Part shown: in pieces, positions 11,591-24,808 of the stretch
How the letters are laid out: every line of letters starts with the position of its first letter
Numbering within the stretch: the stretch's first letter is position 1
NCBI GenBank assembly: GCA_021234535.1
Contig: CM037830.1
Location: forward strand, 32,523,405 to 32,587,404
Reading direction: 5' to 3'
Length of the DNA stretch: 64,000 nt
Source of the DNA: Stichopus chloronotus
Lineage: Eukaryota > Echinodermata > Holothuroidea > Aspidochirotida > Stichopodidae
Translations under genes and position numbers: made by a program
Notes under the pieces: generated by a model
What the model saw: the letters and a program-made list of their open reading frames with translations, nothing else
Databases searched by the model: none
What the model was told of the DNA's origin: nothing

Positions 11591-12495
11591 CAATAATTGA
11601 ACTCAATAATTATGATCGCACCAGAAAGATTCCTCTGACATTTGACAAAGTAACTTCAAGATTATACAATTCCATTATGTTTAGAGAAAAATCTAATCTG
11701 ATTCTTCCTCCCTCAGTCCCCCCCCCCCTCCCCTATACTACCGATTTTTCATAATTTTTAAAAAGTGACACTTCTGTAGTCTAACAATCAGTTACGTAAT
11801 ATCACAAAAATAAATTGACATGTACGGTAGTTGTGTTCATGAAGATGAAATTATTTGGAAGACAAATTAAAAGAGAGCTCCCTTATCTTTTTCTTTTTAT
11901 TCCTATTGCTGCAGGTTCTGTGTACGTTGATAGAAGCAAAGAACGAAATTAATTTAATGAGTCACCGTTTCACTTTAGAGTATATAATTTTACCACTGGT
12001 CGACATATGCCCGTGATTTTTGATAATTTCAAAATGGATAAATATATTTATGGAAACGTTAAAACACTGGATGTCCCTCAGAACAAAACAAACAAAAATG
12101 AAAAATCAAAATATAAAGGACCGAAATCTATACTGGTATTAGGCTTTACCATCAAAGTTTAAGAAGATATCTTCCATATATTCCCTGATGTCATAAAATT
12201 GACCGAGACTAACATTATTTTTTACTGACTGTACTGCAAGATCATATCTTGACATGGTTTTACATATTTGGTGTCTAAAATTCCCACTGGTTGTTCCAAA
12301 AATTGCAAGGATTATGTCACATAACTACTTAATGGATAACTAAGGTATCCGTAGACACATCGTTTTTTCGTCAAAAATTGTGATTTTGTCACCTGTAATA
12401 TCAAAACATTCGGGATAAATTTTTCAACGATTTAATTGATATTATAACCTAACGAACTCTGAGATAAATGTCAATTGTGCATCATTCCATCTGAT

Positions 12496-12521
12496 CGAGA
12501 AATTTCAGTCTAAATTTCTCG
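12496..12521. repeat. Perfect hairpin in the satellite monomer (first copy)
   Basis: CGAGAAATTT, six-base loop, AAATTTCTCG: a perfect 10-bp stem. It recurs in nearly every monomer, including the diverged last one (38073-38098). It is damaged in a few copies (for example 22697-22720, GAGAAGTGTCAG). The 340-base duplications begin inside this hairpin. Confidence 0.9.
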
Positions 12522-15500
12522 CATATTTTCACGGTAGGACCCTCTGTTCAAGGCCAATTGAGAGGTATAACATTAGGTCCAATTTACCTCAATCTGGGTC
12601 TCCAAAAGGCCATTTTCCAGAGCTGTAACTAAGGATATTTTCTACGGTATCCTTTAATAGACTATACTATATACTGCAGTCAGCCCAACCGTGTTACTGA
12701 CTTCGTGGTAATAGTCTTCTTTTATATTTTATAATACTTTACTTTCAAATCATCCATAGACCCAATGATATCAAAATATCATTTTTAATCGACAACTTAA
12801 GAGACAAGAAGTAATGTTAATTAGATCGAAATATATGACAGCACATTCCAAGATACATTAAGAAAATAATTTCTTCATTATAATAATTATGATAGCGCGA
12901 GAAAGATTCCACTGACATTTGACAAAGTAACTTTAAGATTATACATTTCCCTTCTGTTTAGAGAAAAATCTTATCTGATTCTCATTCCCTCAAGCCCCCC
13001 CCCCCTATACTACCGATTTTTCATAATTTTAAAAAAGTGACACTTCTGTAGTCTAACAATCAGTTACGTAATATCACAAAAATAAATTGACATGCACGGT
13101 GGATGTGTTCATCAAGATGAAATTATTTGGATGACAAATTAAAAGAGAGCTCCATTATCTTTTTCTTTTTATTTCTTTTGCTGCAGGATCTGTGTACGTT
13201 GTTGATATAAGCAAAGAACGAAACTATTTTCAATGAGTCACCGTTTCACTTTAGAGTATATAATTTTACCACTGGTCGACATATGCCCGTGATTTTTGAT
13301 AATTTCAAAATGGATAAATATGTTTATGGAAACATTAAAACTCTGGATGTCCCTCAGAACAAAACAAACAAAAAAATGAAAAATCAAAATATAAAGGACC
13401 GAAATCTATACTGGTATTAGGCTTTACCATCAAAGTTTAAGAAGATACCTTCCATATATTCCCTGATGTCATAAAATTGACCGAGACTAACATTATTTTT
13501 TACTGACTGTACTGCAAGATCATATCTTGACATGGTTTTACATATTTGGTGTCTAAAATTCCCACTGGTTGTTCCAAAAATTGCAAGGATTATGTCACAT
13601 AACTACTTAATGGATAACTAAGGTATCCGTAGACACATCGTTTTTTCGTCAAAAATTGTGATTTTGTCACCTGTAATATCAAAACATTCGGGATAAATTT
13701 TTCAACGATTTAATTGATATTATAACCTAACGAACTCTGAGATAAATGTCAATTGTGCATCATTCCATCTGATCGAGAAATTTCAGTCTAAATTTCTCGC
13801 ATATTTTCACGGTAGGACCCTCTGTTCAAGGCCAATTGAGAGGTATAACATTAGGTCCAATTTACCTCAATCTGGGTCTCCAAAAGGCCATTTTCCAGAG
13901 CTGTAACTAAGGATATTTTCTACGGTATCCTTTAATAGACTATACTATATACTGCAGTCAGCCCAACCGTGTTACTGACTTCGTGGTAATAGTCTTCTTT
14001 TATATTTATAATACTTATACTTTCCAAATCATCCATAGACCCAATGATATCAAAATATCATTTTTAATCGACAACTTAAGAGACAAGAAGTAATGTTAAT
14101 TAGATCGAAATATATGACAGCACATTCCAAGATACATTAAGAAAATAATTTCTTCATTATAATAATTATGATAGCGCGAGAAAGATTCCACTGACATTTG
14201 ACAAAGTAACTTTAAGATTATACATTTCCCTTCTGTTTAGAGAAAAATCTTATCTGATTCTCAGTCCCTCAAGCCCCCCCCCCCCTATACTACCGATTTT
14301 TCATAATTTTAAAAAAGTGACACTTCTGTAGTCTAACAATCAGTTACGTAATATCACAAAAATAAATTGACATGCACGGTGGATGTGTTCATCAAGATGA
14401 AATTATTTGGATGACAAATTAAAAGAGAGCTCCATTATCTTTTTCTTTTTATTTCTTTTGCTGCAGGATCTGTGTACGTTGTTGATATAAGCAAAGAACG
14501 AAACTATTTTCAATGAGTCACCGTTTCACTTTAGAGTATATAATTTTACCACTGGTCGACATATGCCCGTGATTTTTGATAATTTCAAAATGGATAAATA
14601 TGTTTATGGAAACATTAAAACTCTGGATGTCCCTCAGAACAAAACAAACAAAAAAATGAAAAATCAAAATATAAAGGACCGAAATCTATACTGGTATTAG
14701 GCTTTACCATCAAAGTTTAAGAAGATACCTTCCATATATTCCCTGATGTCATAAAATTGACCGAGACTAACATTATTTTTTACTGACTGTATTGCAAGAT
14801 CATATCTTGACATGGTTTTACATATTTGGTGTCTAAAATTCCCACTGGTTGTTCCAAAAATTGCGAGGATTATGTCATACAACTACTTGATGGATAACTA
14901 AGGTATCCGTAGACACATCGTTTTTTCGTCAAAAATTGTGATTTTGTCACCTGTAATATCGAAACATTCGGGATAAATTTTTCAACGATTTAATTGATAT
15001 TACAACCTAACGAACTCTGAGATAAATGTCAATTGTGCATCATTCCATCTGATCGAGAAATTTCAATCTAAATTTCTCGCATATTTTCACGGTAGGACCC
15101 TCTGTTCAAGGCCAATTGAGAGGTATAACATTAGTTCCAATTTACCTCAATCTGGGTCTCCAAAAGGCCATTTTCCAGAGCTGTAACTAAGGATATTTTC
15201 TACGGTATCCTTTAATAGACTATACTATATACTGCAGTCAGCCCAACCGTGTTACTGACTTCGTGTCTTCTTTTATATTTAATGCTACTATACTTTCCAA
15301 TCATCCATATAACCAATGATATCAAAATATCATTTTTAATCGACAACTTAAGAGACAAGAAGTAATGTTAATTAGATCGAAATATATGACAGCACATTCC
15401 AAGATACATTAAGAAAATAATTTCTTCATTATAATAATTATGATAGCGCGAGAAAGATTCCACTGACATTTGACAAAGTAACTTTAAGATTATACATTTC

Positions 15501-18500
15501 CCTTCTGTTTAGAGAAAAATCTAATCTGATTCTCAGTCCCTCAAGCCCCCCCCCCCCTACCCTATACTAACGATTTTTCATAATTTTAAAAAAGTGACAC
15601 TTCTGTAGTCTAACAATCAGTTACGTAATATCACAAAAATAAATTGACATGCACGGTGGATGTGTTCATCAAGATGAAATTATTTGGATGACAAATTAAA
15701 AGAGAGCTCCATTATCTTTTTCTTTTTATTTCTTTTGCTGCAGGATCTGTGTACGTTGTTGATATAAGCAAAGAACGAAACTATTTTCAATGAGTCACCG
15801 TTTCACTTTAGAGTATATAATTTTACCACTGGTCGACATATGCCCGTGATTTTTGATAATTTCAAAATGGATAAATATATTTAGGAAACATTAAAACTCT
15901 GGATGTCCATCAAAACAAAACAAAACAACAATGAAAAATCAAAATATAAAGGACCGAAATCTATACTGAAATTAGGCTTTACCCTCAAAGTTTAAGAAAA
16001 TATCTTCCATATATTAACTGATGTCATAAAATTGAACGAGACTAACATTATTTTTTACTGACTGTACTGCAAGATCATATCTTGACATGGTTTTACATAT
16101 TTGGTATCTAAAATTCCTACCTGTTGTTCCAAAAATTGCGAGGATTATGTCATACAACTACTTAATGGATAACTAAGGTATCCGTAGACACATCGTTTTT
16201 CCGTCAAAAATTGTGATTTTGTCACCTGTAATATCGAAACATTCGGGATAAATTTTTCAACGATTTAATTGATATTATAACCTAACGAACTCTGAGATAA
16301 ATGTCAATTGTGCATCATTCCATCTGATCGAGAAATTTCAATCTAAATTTCTCGCATATTTTCACGGTAGGACCCTCTGTTCAAGGCCAATTGAGAGGTA
16401 TAACATTAGGTCCAATTTACCTCAATCTGGGTCTCCAAAAGGCCATTTTCCAGAGCTGTAACTAAGGATATTTTCTACGGTATCCTTTAATAGACTATAC
16501 TATATACTGCAGTCAGCCCAACCGTGTTACTGACTTCGTGGTAATAGTCTTCTTTTATATTTTAAAATACTTTACTTTCAAACCATCCATATAACCAATG
16601 ATATCAAAATATCGTTTTTAATCGACAACTTAAGCAACAAGAAGTAATGTTAATTAGATCGAAATATATGACAGCACATTCCAAGATACATTAAGAAAAT
16701 AATTTCTTCATTATAATAATTATGATAGCCCGAGAAAGATTCCACTGACATTTGACAAAGTAACATTAAGATTATACATTTCCCTTCTGTTTAGAGAAAA
16801 ATCTCATCTAATTCTCCCTCCCTCAGTCCCCCCCCCCCTACCCTATACTACCGATTTTTCATCATTTTGAAAAAAGTGACACTTCTGTAGTCTAACAATC
16901 AGTTACGTAATATCACAAAAATAAATTGACATGCACGGTGGATGTGTTCATCTAGATGAAATTATTTGGATGACAAATTAAAAGAGAGCTCCATTATCTT
17001 TTTCTTTTCATTCCTATTGCTGCAGGATCTGTGTACGTTAATATAAGCAAAGAGCGAAATTAATTCAATGAGTCACCGTTTCACTTTAGAGTATATAATT
17101 TTACCACTATTCAACACATGCCCATGATTTTTGATAATTTCAAACTTGATAAATATATTTAGGAAACATTAAAACTCTGGATGTCCATCAAAACAAAACA
17201 AAACAACAATGAAAAATCAAAATATAAAGGACCGAAATCTATACTGAAATTAGGCTTTACCCTCAAAGTTTAAGAAAATATCTTCCATATATTCCCTGAT
17301 GTCATAAAATTGACCGAGACTAACATTATTTTTTACTGACTGTATTGCAAGATCATATCTTGACATGGTTTTACATATTTGGTTTCTAAAATCCCACTGG
17401 TTGTTCCAAAAATTGCGAGGATTATGTCATATAACTACTTAATGGATAACTAAGGTATCCGTAGATACATCGTTTTTTCGTCAAAAATTGTGATTTTGTC
17501 ACCTGTAATATCGAAACATTCGGGATAAATTTTTCAACGATTTATATGATATTACAACCTAACGAACTCTGAGATAAATGTTAATTGTGCATCATTCCAT
17601 CTGATCGAGAAATTTCAATCTAAATTTCTCGCATATTTTCACGGTAGGACCCTCTGTTCAAGGCCAATTGAGAGGTATAACATTAGGTCCAATTTACCTC
17701 AATCTGGGTCTCCAAAAGGCCATTTTCCAGAGCTGTAACTAAGGATATTTTCTACGGTATCCTTTAATAGACTATACTATATACTGCAGTCAGCCCAACC
17801 GTGTTACTGACTGCGTGTCTTCTTTCATATTTAATGTTACTATACTTTCCAATCATCCATATAACCAATGATATCAAAATATCATTTTTAATCGACAACT
17901 TAAGAGACAAGAAGTAATGTTAATTAGATCGAAATATATGACAGCACATTCCAAGCTACATTAAGAAAATAATTTCTTCATTATAATAATGATGATAGCG
18001 ATTGAAAGGTTCCACTGACATTTGACAAAGTAACTTTAAGATTATACATTTCCCTTCTGTTTAGAGAAAAATCTAATCTGATTCTCATTCCCTCAAGCCC
18101 CCCCCCCCCTACCCTATACTAACGATTTTTCATCATTTTAAAAAAGTGACACTTCTGTAGTCTAACAACCAGTTTGGTAATATCACAAAAATAAATTGAC
18201 ATGTACGGTGGATGAGTTCATGAAGATGAAATTATTTGGATGACAAATTAAAAGAGAGCTCCATTATCTTTTTCTTTTCATTCCTATTGCTGCAGGTTCT
18301 GTGTACGTTGATATAAGCAAAGAACGAAATTAATTCAATGAGTCACCGTTTCACTTTAGAGTATATAATTTTACCACTATTCAACACATGCCAATGATTT
18401 TTGATAATTTCAAACTTGATAAATATATTTAGGAAACATTAAAACTCTGGATGTCCATCAAAACAAAACAAAAAAAAATGAAAAATCAAAATATAAAGGA

Positions 18501-20648
18501 CCGAAATCTATACTGAAATTAGGCTTTACCCTCAAAGTTTAAGAAAATATCTTCCATATATTACCTGATGTCATAAAATTGAACGAGACTAACATTATTT
18601 TTTACTGACTGTACTGCAAGATCATATCTTGACATGGTTTTACATATTTGGTATCTAAAATTCCTACCTGTTGTTCCAAAAATTGCGAGGATTATGTCAT
18701 ACAACTACTTAATGGATAACTAAGGTATCCGTAGACACATCGTTTTTCCGTCAAAAATTGTGATTTTGTCACCTGTAATATCGAAACATTCGGGATAAAT
18801 TTTTCAACGATTTAATTGATATTATAACCTAACGAACTCTGAGATAAATGTCAATTGTGCATCATTCCATCTGATCGAGAAATTTCAATCTAAATTTCTC
18901 GCATATTTTCACGGTAGGACCCTCTGTTCAAGGCCAATTGAGAGGTATAACATTAGGTCCAATTTACCTCAATCTGGGTCTCCAAAAGGCCATTTTCCAG
19001 AGCTGTAACTAAGGATATTTTCTACGGTATCCTTTAATAGACTATACAATATACTGTAGGCAGGTCTTCCGTGATACTGACTTTGTGGTAATAGTCTTCT
19101 TTTATATTTTAAAATACTTTACTTTCAAACCATCCATATAACCAATGATATCAAAATATCGTTTTTAATCGACAACTTAAGCAACAAGAAGTAATGTTAA
19201 TTAGATCGAAATATATGACAGCACATTCCAAGATACATTAAGAAAATAATTTCTTCATTATAATAATTATGATAGCGCGAGAAAGATTCCACTGACATTG
19301 GACAAAGTAACATTAAGATTATTCATTTCCCTTCTGTTTAGAGAAAAATCTAATCTGATTCTCATTCCTTCAAGCCCCTCCCCCCCCCCTCCCCGATACT
19401 ACCGATTTTTCATCATTTTGAAAAAAGTGACACTTTGTAGTCTAACAATCAGTTACGTAATATCACAAAAATAAATTGACATGCACGGTGGATGTGTCCA
19501 TGAAGATGAAATTATTTGGATGACAAATTAAAAGAGAGCTCCATTATCTTTTTCTTTTCATTCCTATTGCTGCAGGATCTGTGTACGTTGATATAAGCAA
19601 AGAAGGAAATTAATTCAATGAGTCACCGTTTCACTTTAGAGTATATAATTTTACCACTATTCAACACATGCCAATGATTTTTGATCATTTCAAACTGGAT
19701 AAATATATTTAGGAAACATTAAAACTCTGGATGTCCATCAAAACAAAACAAAACAACAATAAAAAATCAAAATATAAAGGACCGAAATCTATACTGAAAT
19801 TAGGCTTTACCCTCAAAGTTTAAGAAAATATCTTCCATATATTCCCTTATGTCATAAAATTGAACGAGACTAACATTATTTTTTACTGACTGTATTGCAA
19901 GATCATATCTTGACATGGTTTTACATATTTGGTGTCTAAAATTCCTACCGGTTGAATAAAAAATTACGAGGATTATGTCATATAACTACTTAATGGATAA
20001 CTAAGGTATCCTTAGACACATCGTTTTTTCGTCAAAAATTGTGATTTTGTCACCTGTAATATCGAAACATTCGGGATAAATTTTTCAACGATTTAATTGA
20101 TATTACAAGCTAAGGAACTCTGAGATAAATGTTAATTGTGCATCATTCCATCTGATCGAGAAATTTCAGTCTAAATTTCTCGCATATTTTCACGGTAGGA
20201 CCCTCTGTTCAAGGCCAATTGAGAGGTATAACATTAGGTCCAATTTACCTCAATCTGGGTCTCCAAAAGGCCATTTTCCAGAGCTGTAACTAAGGATATT
20301 TTCTACGGTATCCTTTAATAGACTATACTATATACTGCAGTCAGCCCAACCGTGTTACTTACTTCGTGTCTTCTTTTATATTTAAAGCTACTATACTTTC
20401 CAATCATCCATATAACCAATTATATCAAAATATCGTTTTTAATCAACAACTTAAGAGACAAGAAGTAATGTTGATTAGATCGAAATATATGACAGCACAT
20501 TCCAAGATACATTAAGAAAATAATTTCTTCATCATAATAATTATGATAGCGCGAGAAAGATTCCACTGACATTTGACAAAGTAACATTAAGATTATACAT
20601 TTCCCTTCTGTTTAGAGAAAAATCTAATCTGATTCTCCTTCCTTCAAG

Positions 20649-23600
20649 CCCCCCCCCCCCCCATACTACCGATTTTTCATCATTTTCAAAAAAGTGACAC
20701 TTCTGTAGTCTAACAATCAGTTACGTAATATCACAAAAATAAATTGACATGCACGGTGGATGTGTCCATGAAGATGAAATTATTTGGATGACAAATTAAA
20801 AGAGAGCTCCATTATCTTTTTCTTTTATTCCTATTGCTGCAGGTTCTGTGTACGTTGATATAAGAAAAGAACAAAACTATTTTCAATGAGTCACCGTTTC
20901 ACTTTAGAGTATGTAATTTTACCACTATTCAACACATGCCAATGATTTTTGATAATTTCAAACTTGATAAATATATTTAGGAAACATTAAAACTCTGGAT
21001 GTCCATCAAAACAAAACAAAACAACAATAAAAATCAAAATATAAAGGACCGAAATCTATACTGAAATTAGGCTTTACCCTCAAAGTTTAAGAAAATATCT
21101 TCCATATATTCCCTGATGTCATAAAATTGAACGAGACTAACATTATTTTTTACTGACTGTATTGCAAGATCATATCTTGACATGGTTTTACATATTTGGT
21201 GTCTAAAATTCCTACTGGTTGTTCCAAAAGTTGCGAGGATTATGTCATATAACTACTTAATGGATAACTAAGGTATCCTTAGACACATCGTTTTTTCGTC
21301 AAAAATTGTGATTTTGTCACCTGTAATATTGAAACATTCGGGATAAATTTTTCAACGATTTATATGATATTACAAGCTAAGGAACTCTGAGATAAATGTT
21401 AATTGTGCATCATTCCATCTGATCGAGAAATTTCAGTCTAAATTTCTCGCATATTTTCACGGTGGGACCCTCCGTTCAATACCAATTAAGAGGTATAACA
21501 TTAGGTCCAATTTACCTCAATCTGGGTCTCCAAAAGGCCATTTTCCAGAGCTGTAACTAAGGATATTTTCTACGGTATCCTTTAATAGACTATACTATAT
21601 ACTGCAATCAGCCCAACCGTGTTACTTACTTCGTGTCTTCTTTTATATTTAATGCTACTATACTTTCCAATCATCCATATAACCAATGATATCAAAATAT
21701 CATTTTTAATCGACAACTTTAGAGACAAGAAGTAATGTTAATTAGATCGAAATATATGACAGCACATTCCAAGATACATTAAGAAAATTATTTCTTGATT
21801 ATAATAATTATGATAGCACCAGAAAGATTCTTCTGACATTTGACAAAGTAACTTTAAGATGATACATTTCCCTTCTGTTTAGAGAAAAATCTAATCTAAA
21901 TCTCCTTCCCTCAACCCCCACCCCTTCCCCTTTACTACCGATTTTTCATCATTTTGAAAAAAGTGACACTTCTGTAGTCTAACAATCAGTTACGTAATAT
22001 CACAAAAATGAATGGACATGTACCGTGGATATGTTCATGAAGATGAAATTATTTGGATGACAAATTAAAAGAGAGCTCCCTTATCTTTTTCTTTTTATTC
22101 CTATTGCTGCAGGTTCTGTGTACGTTGATATAAGCAAAGAACGAAATTAATTCAATGAGTCACCGTTTCACTTTAGAGTATGTAATTTTACCACTATTCA
22201 ACACATGCCAATGATTTTTGATAATTTCAAACTTGATAAATATATTTAGGAAACATTAAAACTCTGGATGTCCATGAAAACAAAAACAAAAAAAAAAAAA
22301 TGAAAAAAGAAAATATAAAGGACCGAAATCTATACTGGAATTAGGCTTTACCCTCAAAGTTTAAGAAAATATCTTCCATATATTAACTGATGTCATAAAA
22401 TTGACCGAGACTAACATTATTTTTTACTGACTGTATTGCAAGATCATATCTTGATATGGTTTTACATATTTGGTGTCTAAAATTCCTACTGGTTGTTGGA
22501 AAAATTGCGAGGATTATGTCATATAACTACTTAATGGAAAACTAAGGTATCCGTAGACACATCGTTTTTTCGTCAAAAATTGTGATTTTGTCACCTGTAA
22601 TATCAAAACATTCGGGATAAATTTTTCAACGATTTAATTGATATTATAACCTAAGGAACTCTGAAATAAATGTCAATTTTTCATCATTCCATCTGATCGA
22701 GAAGTGTCAGTCTAAATTTCTCGCATATTTTCACGGTAGGACCCTCTGTTCAAGGCCAATTGAGAGGTATAACATTAGGTCCCATTTACCTCAATCTGGG
22801 TCTCCAAAAGGCCATTTTCCAGAGCTGTAACTAAGGATATTTTCTACGGTATCCTTTAATAGACTATACTATATACTGCAGTCAGCTCTTCCCTGGTAAT
22901 GACTTCGTGGTGATAGTCTTCTTTTATATTTTAAAAGACTTTACTTTCAAAGCATCCATATTACCAATGATGTCAAAATATCGTTTTTAATCGACAACTT
23001 AAGCAACAAGAAGTAATGTTTATTAGATCGAAATATATGACAGCACATTTTCAATCTAAATTTCTCGCATATTTTCACGGTAGGACCCTCTGTTCAAGGC
23101 CAATTGAGAGGTATAACATTAGGTCCAATTTACCTCAATCTGGGTCTCCAAAAGGCCATTTTCCAGAGCTGTAACTAAGGATATTTTCTACGGTATCCTT
23201 TAATAGACTATACTATATACTGCAGTCAGCCCAACCGTGTTACTGACTTCGTGTCTTCTTTTATATTTAATGCTACTATACTTTCCAATCATCCATATAA
23301 CCAATGATATCAAAATATCATTTTTAATCGACAACTTAAGAGACAAGAAGTAATGTTAATTAGATCGAAATATATGACAGCACATTCCAAGATACGTTAA
23401 GAAAATAATTTCTTGATTATAATAATTATGATAGCACCAGAAAGATTCCACTGACATTTGACAAAGTAACTTGAAGATGATACATTTCCCTTCTGTTTAG
23501 AGAAAAATCTAATCTAATTCTCCCTCCCTCAAGCCCCCCCTCCCCTATACTACCGATTTTTCATCATTTTGAAAAAGGTGACACTTCTTTAGTCTAACAA

Positions 23601-24808
23601 TCAGTTACGTAATATCACAAAAATAAATTGACATGCACGGTGGATGTGTCCATGAAGATGAAATTATTTGGATGACAAATTAAAAGAGAGCTCCATTATC
23701 TTTTTCTTTTTATTCCTATTGCTGCAGGATCTGTGTACGTTGATATAAGCAAAGAACGAAACTATTTTCAATGAGTCACCGTTTCACTTTAGAGTATATA
23801 ATTTTACCACTATTCAACACATGCCAATGATTTTTGATAATTTCAAACTTGATAAATATATTTAGGAAACATTAAAACTCTGGATGTCCATCAAAGCAAA
23901 AACAAAAAAAAATGAAAAATCAAAATATAAAGGACCGAAATCTATACTGAAATTAGGCTTTACCCTCAAAGTTTAAGAAAATATCTTCCATATATTCCCT
24001 GATGTTATAAAACTGACCGAGACTAACATTATTTTTTACTGACTGTATTGAAAGATCATATCTTGACATGGTTTTACATATTTGGTATCTAAAATTCCTA
24101 CTGGTTGTTGCAAAAATTGCGAGGATTATGTCATATAACTACTTAATGGAAAACTAAGGTATCCGTAGACGCATCGTTTTTTCGTCAAAAATTGTGATTT
24201 TGTCACCTGTAATATCAAAACATTCGGGATAAATTTTTCAACGATTTAATTGATATTATAACCTAACGAACTCTGAGATAAATGTCAATTGTGCATCATT
24301 CCATCTGATCGAGAAATTTCAGTCTAAATTTCTCGCATATTTTCACGGTAGGACCCTCTGTTCAAGGCCAATTGAGAGGTATAACATTAGGTCCCATTTA
24401 CCTCAATCTGGGTCTCCAAAAGGCCATTTTCCAGAGCTGTAACTAAGGATATTTTCTACGGTATCCTTTATTAGACTATACTGTATACTGCAGGCAGCCC
24501 AACCGTGGTACTGACTTCGTGGTAATAGTCTTCTTTTATATTTTAAAAGACTTTACTTTCAAACCATCCATATAACCAATTATATCAAAATATCGTTTTT
24601 AATCAACAACTTAAGAGACAAGAAGTAATGTTGATTAGATCGAAATATATGACAGCACATTCCAAGATACATTAAGAAAATAATTTCTTCATCATAATAA
24701 TTATGATAGCGCGAGAAAGATTCCACTGACATTTGACAAAGTAACATTAAGATTATACATTTCCCTTCTGTTTAGAGAAAAATCTAATCTGATTCTCCTT
24801 CCTTCAAG
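20649..24808. repeat. 4.16-kb higher-order repeat, copy 1
   Basis: Three monomers (about 1.27, 1.62 and 1.27 kb). Nearly identical to the next three blocks. It carries GTGTTACTTACTTCG and TTGATTATAATAATT variants, shared with copy 3. Confidence 0.93.
23050..23386. repeat. Partial monomer duplication in higher-order repeat 1
   Basis: Right after GACAGCACATT the sequence jumps back to TTCAATCTAAATTTCTCGC, the loop and right arm of the monomer hairpin, and repeats about 340 bases. The first copy is type A and the second type B, so this is a joint between two different monomers. Equivalent joints lie near 27211, 31369 and 35529. Confidence 0.92.
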
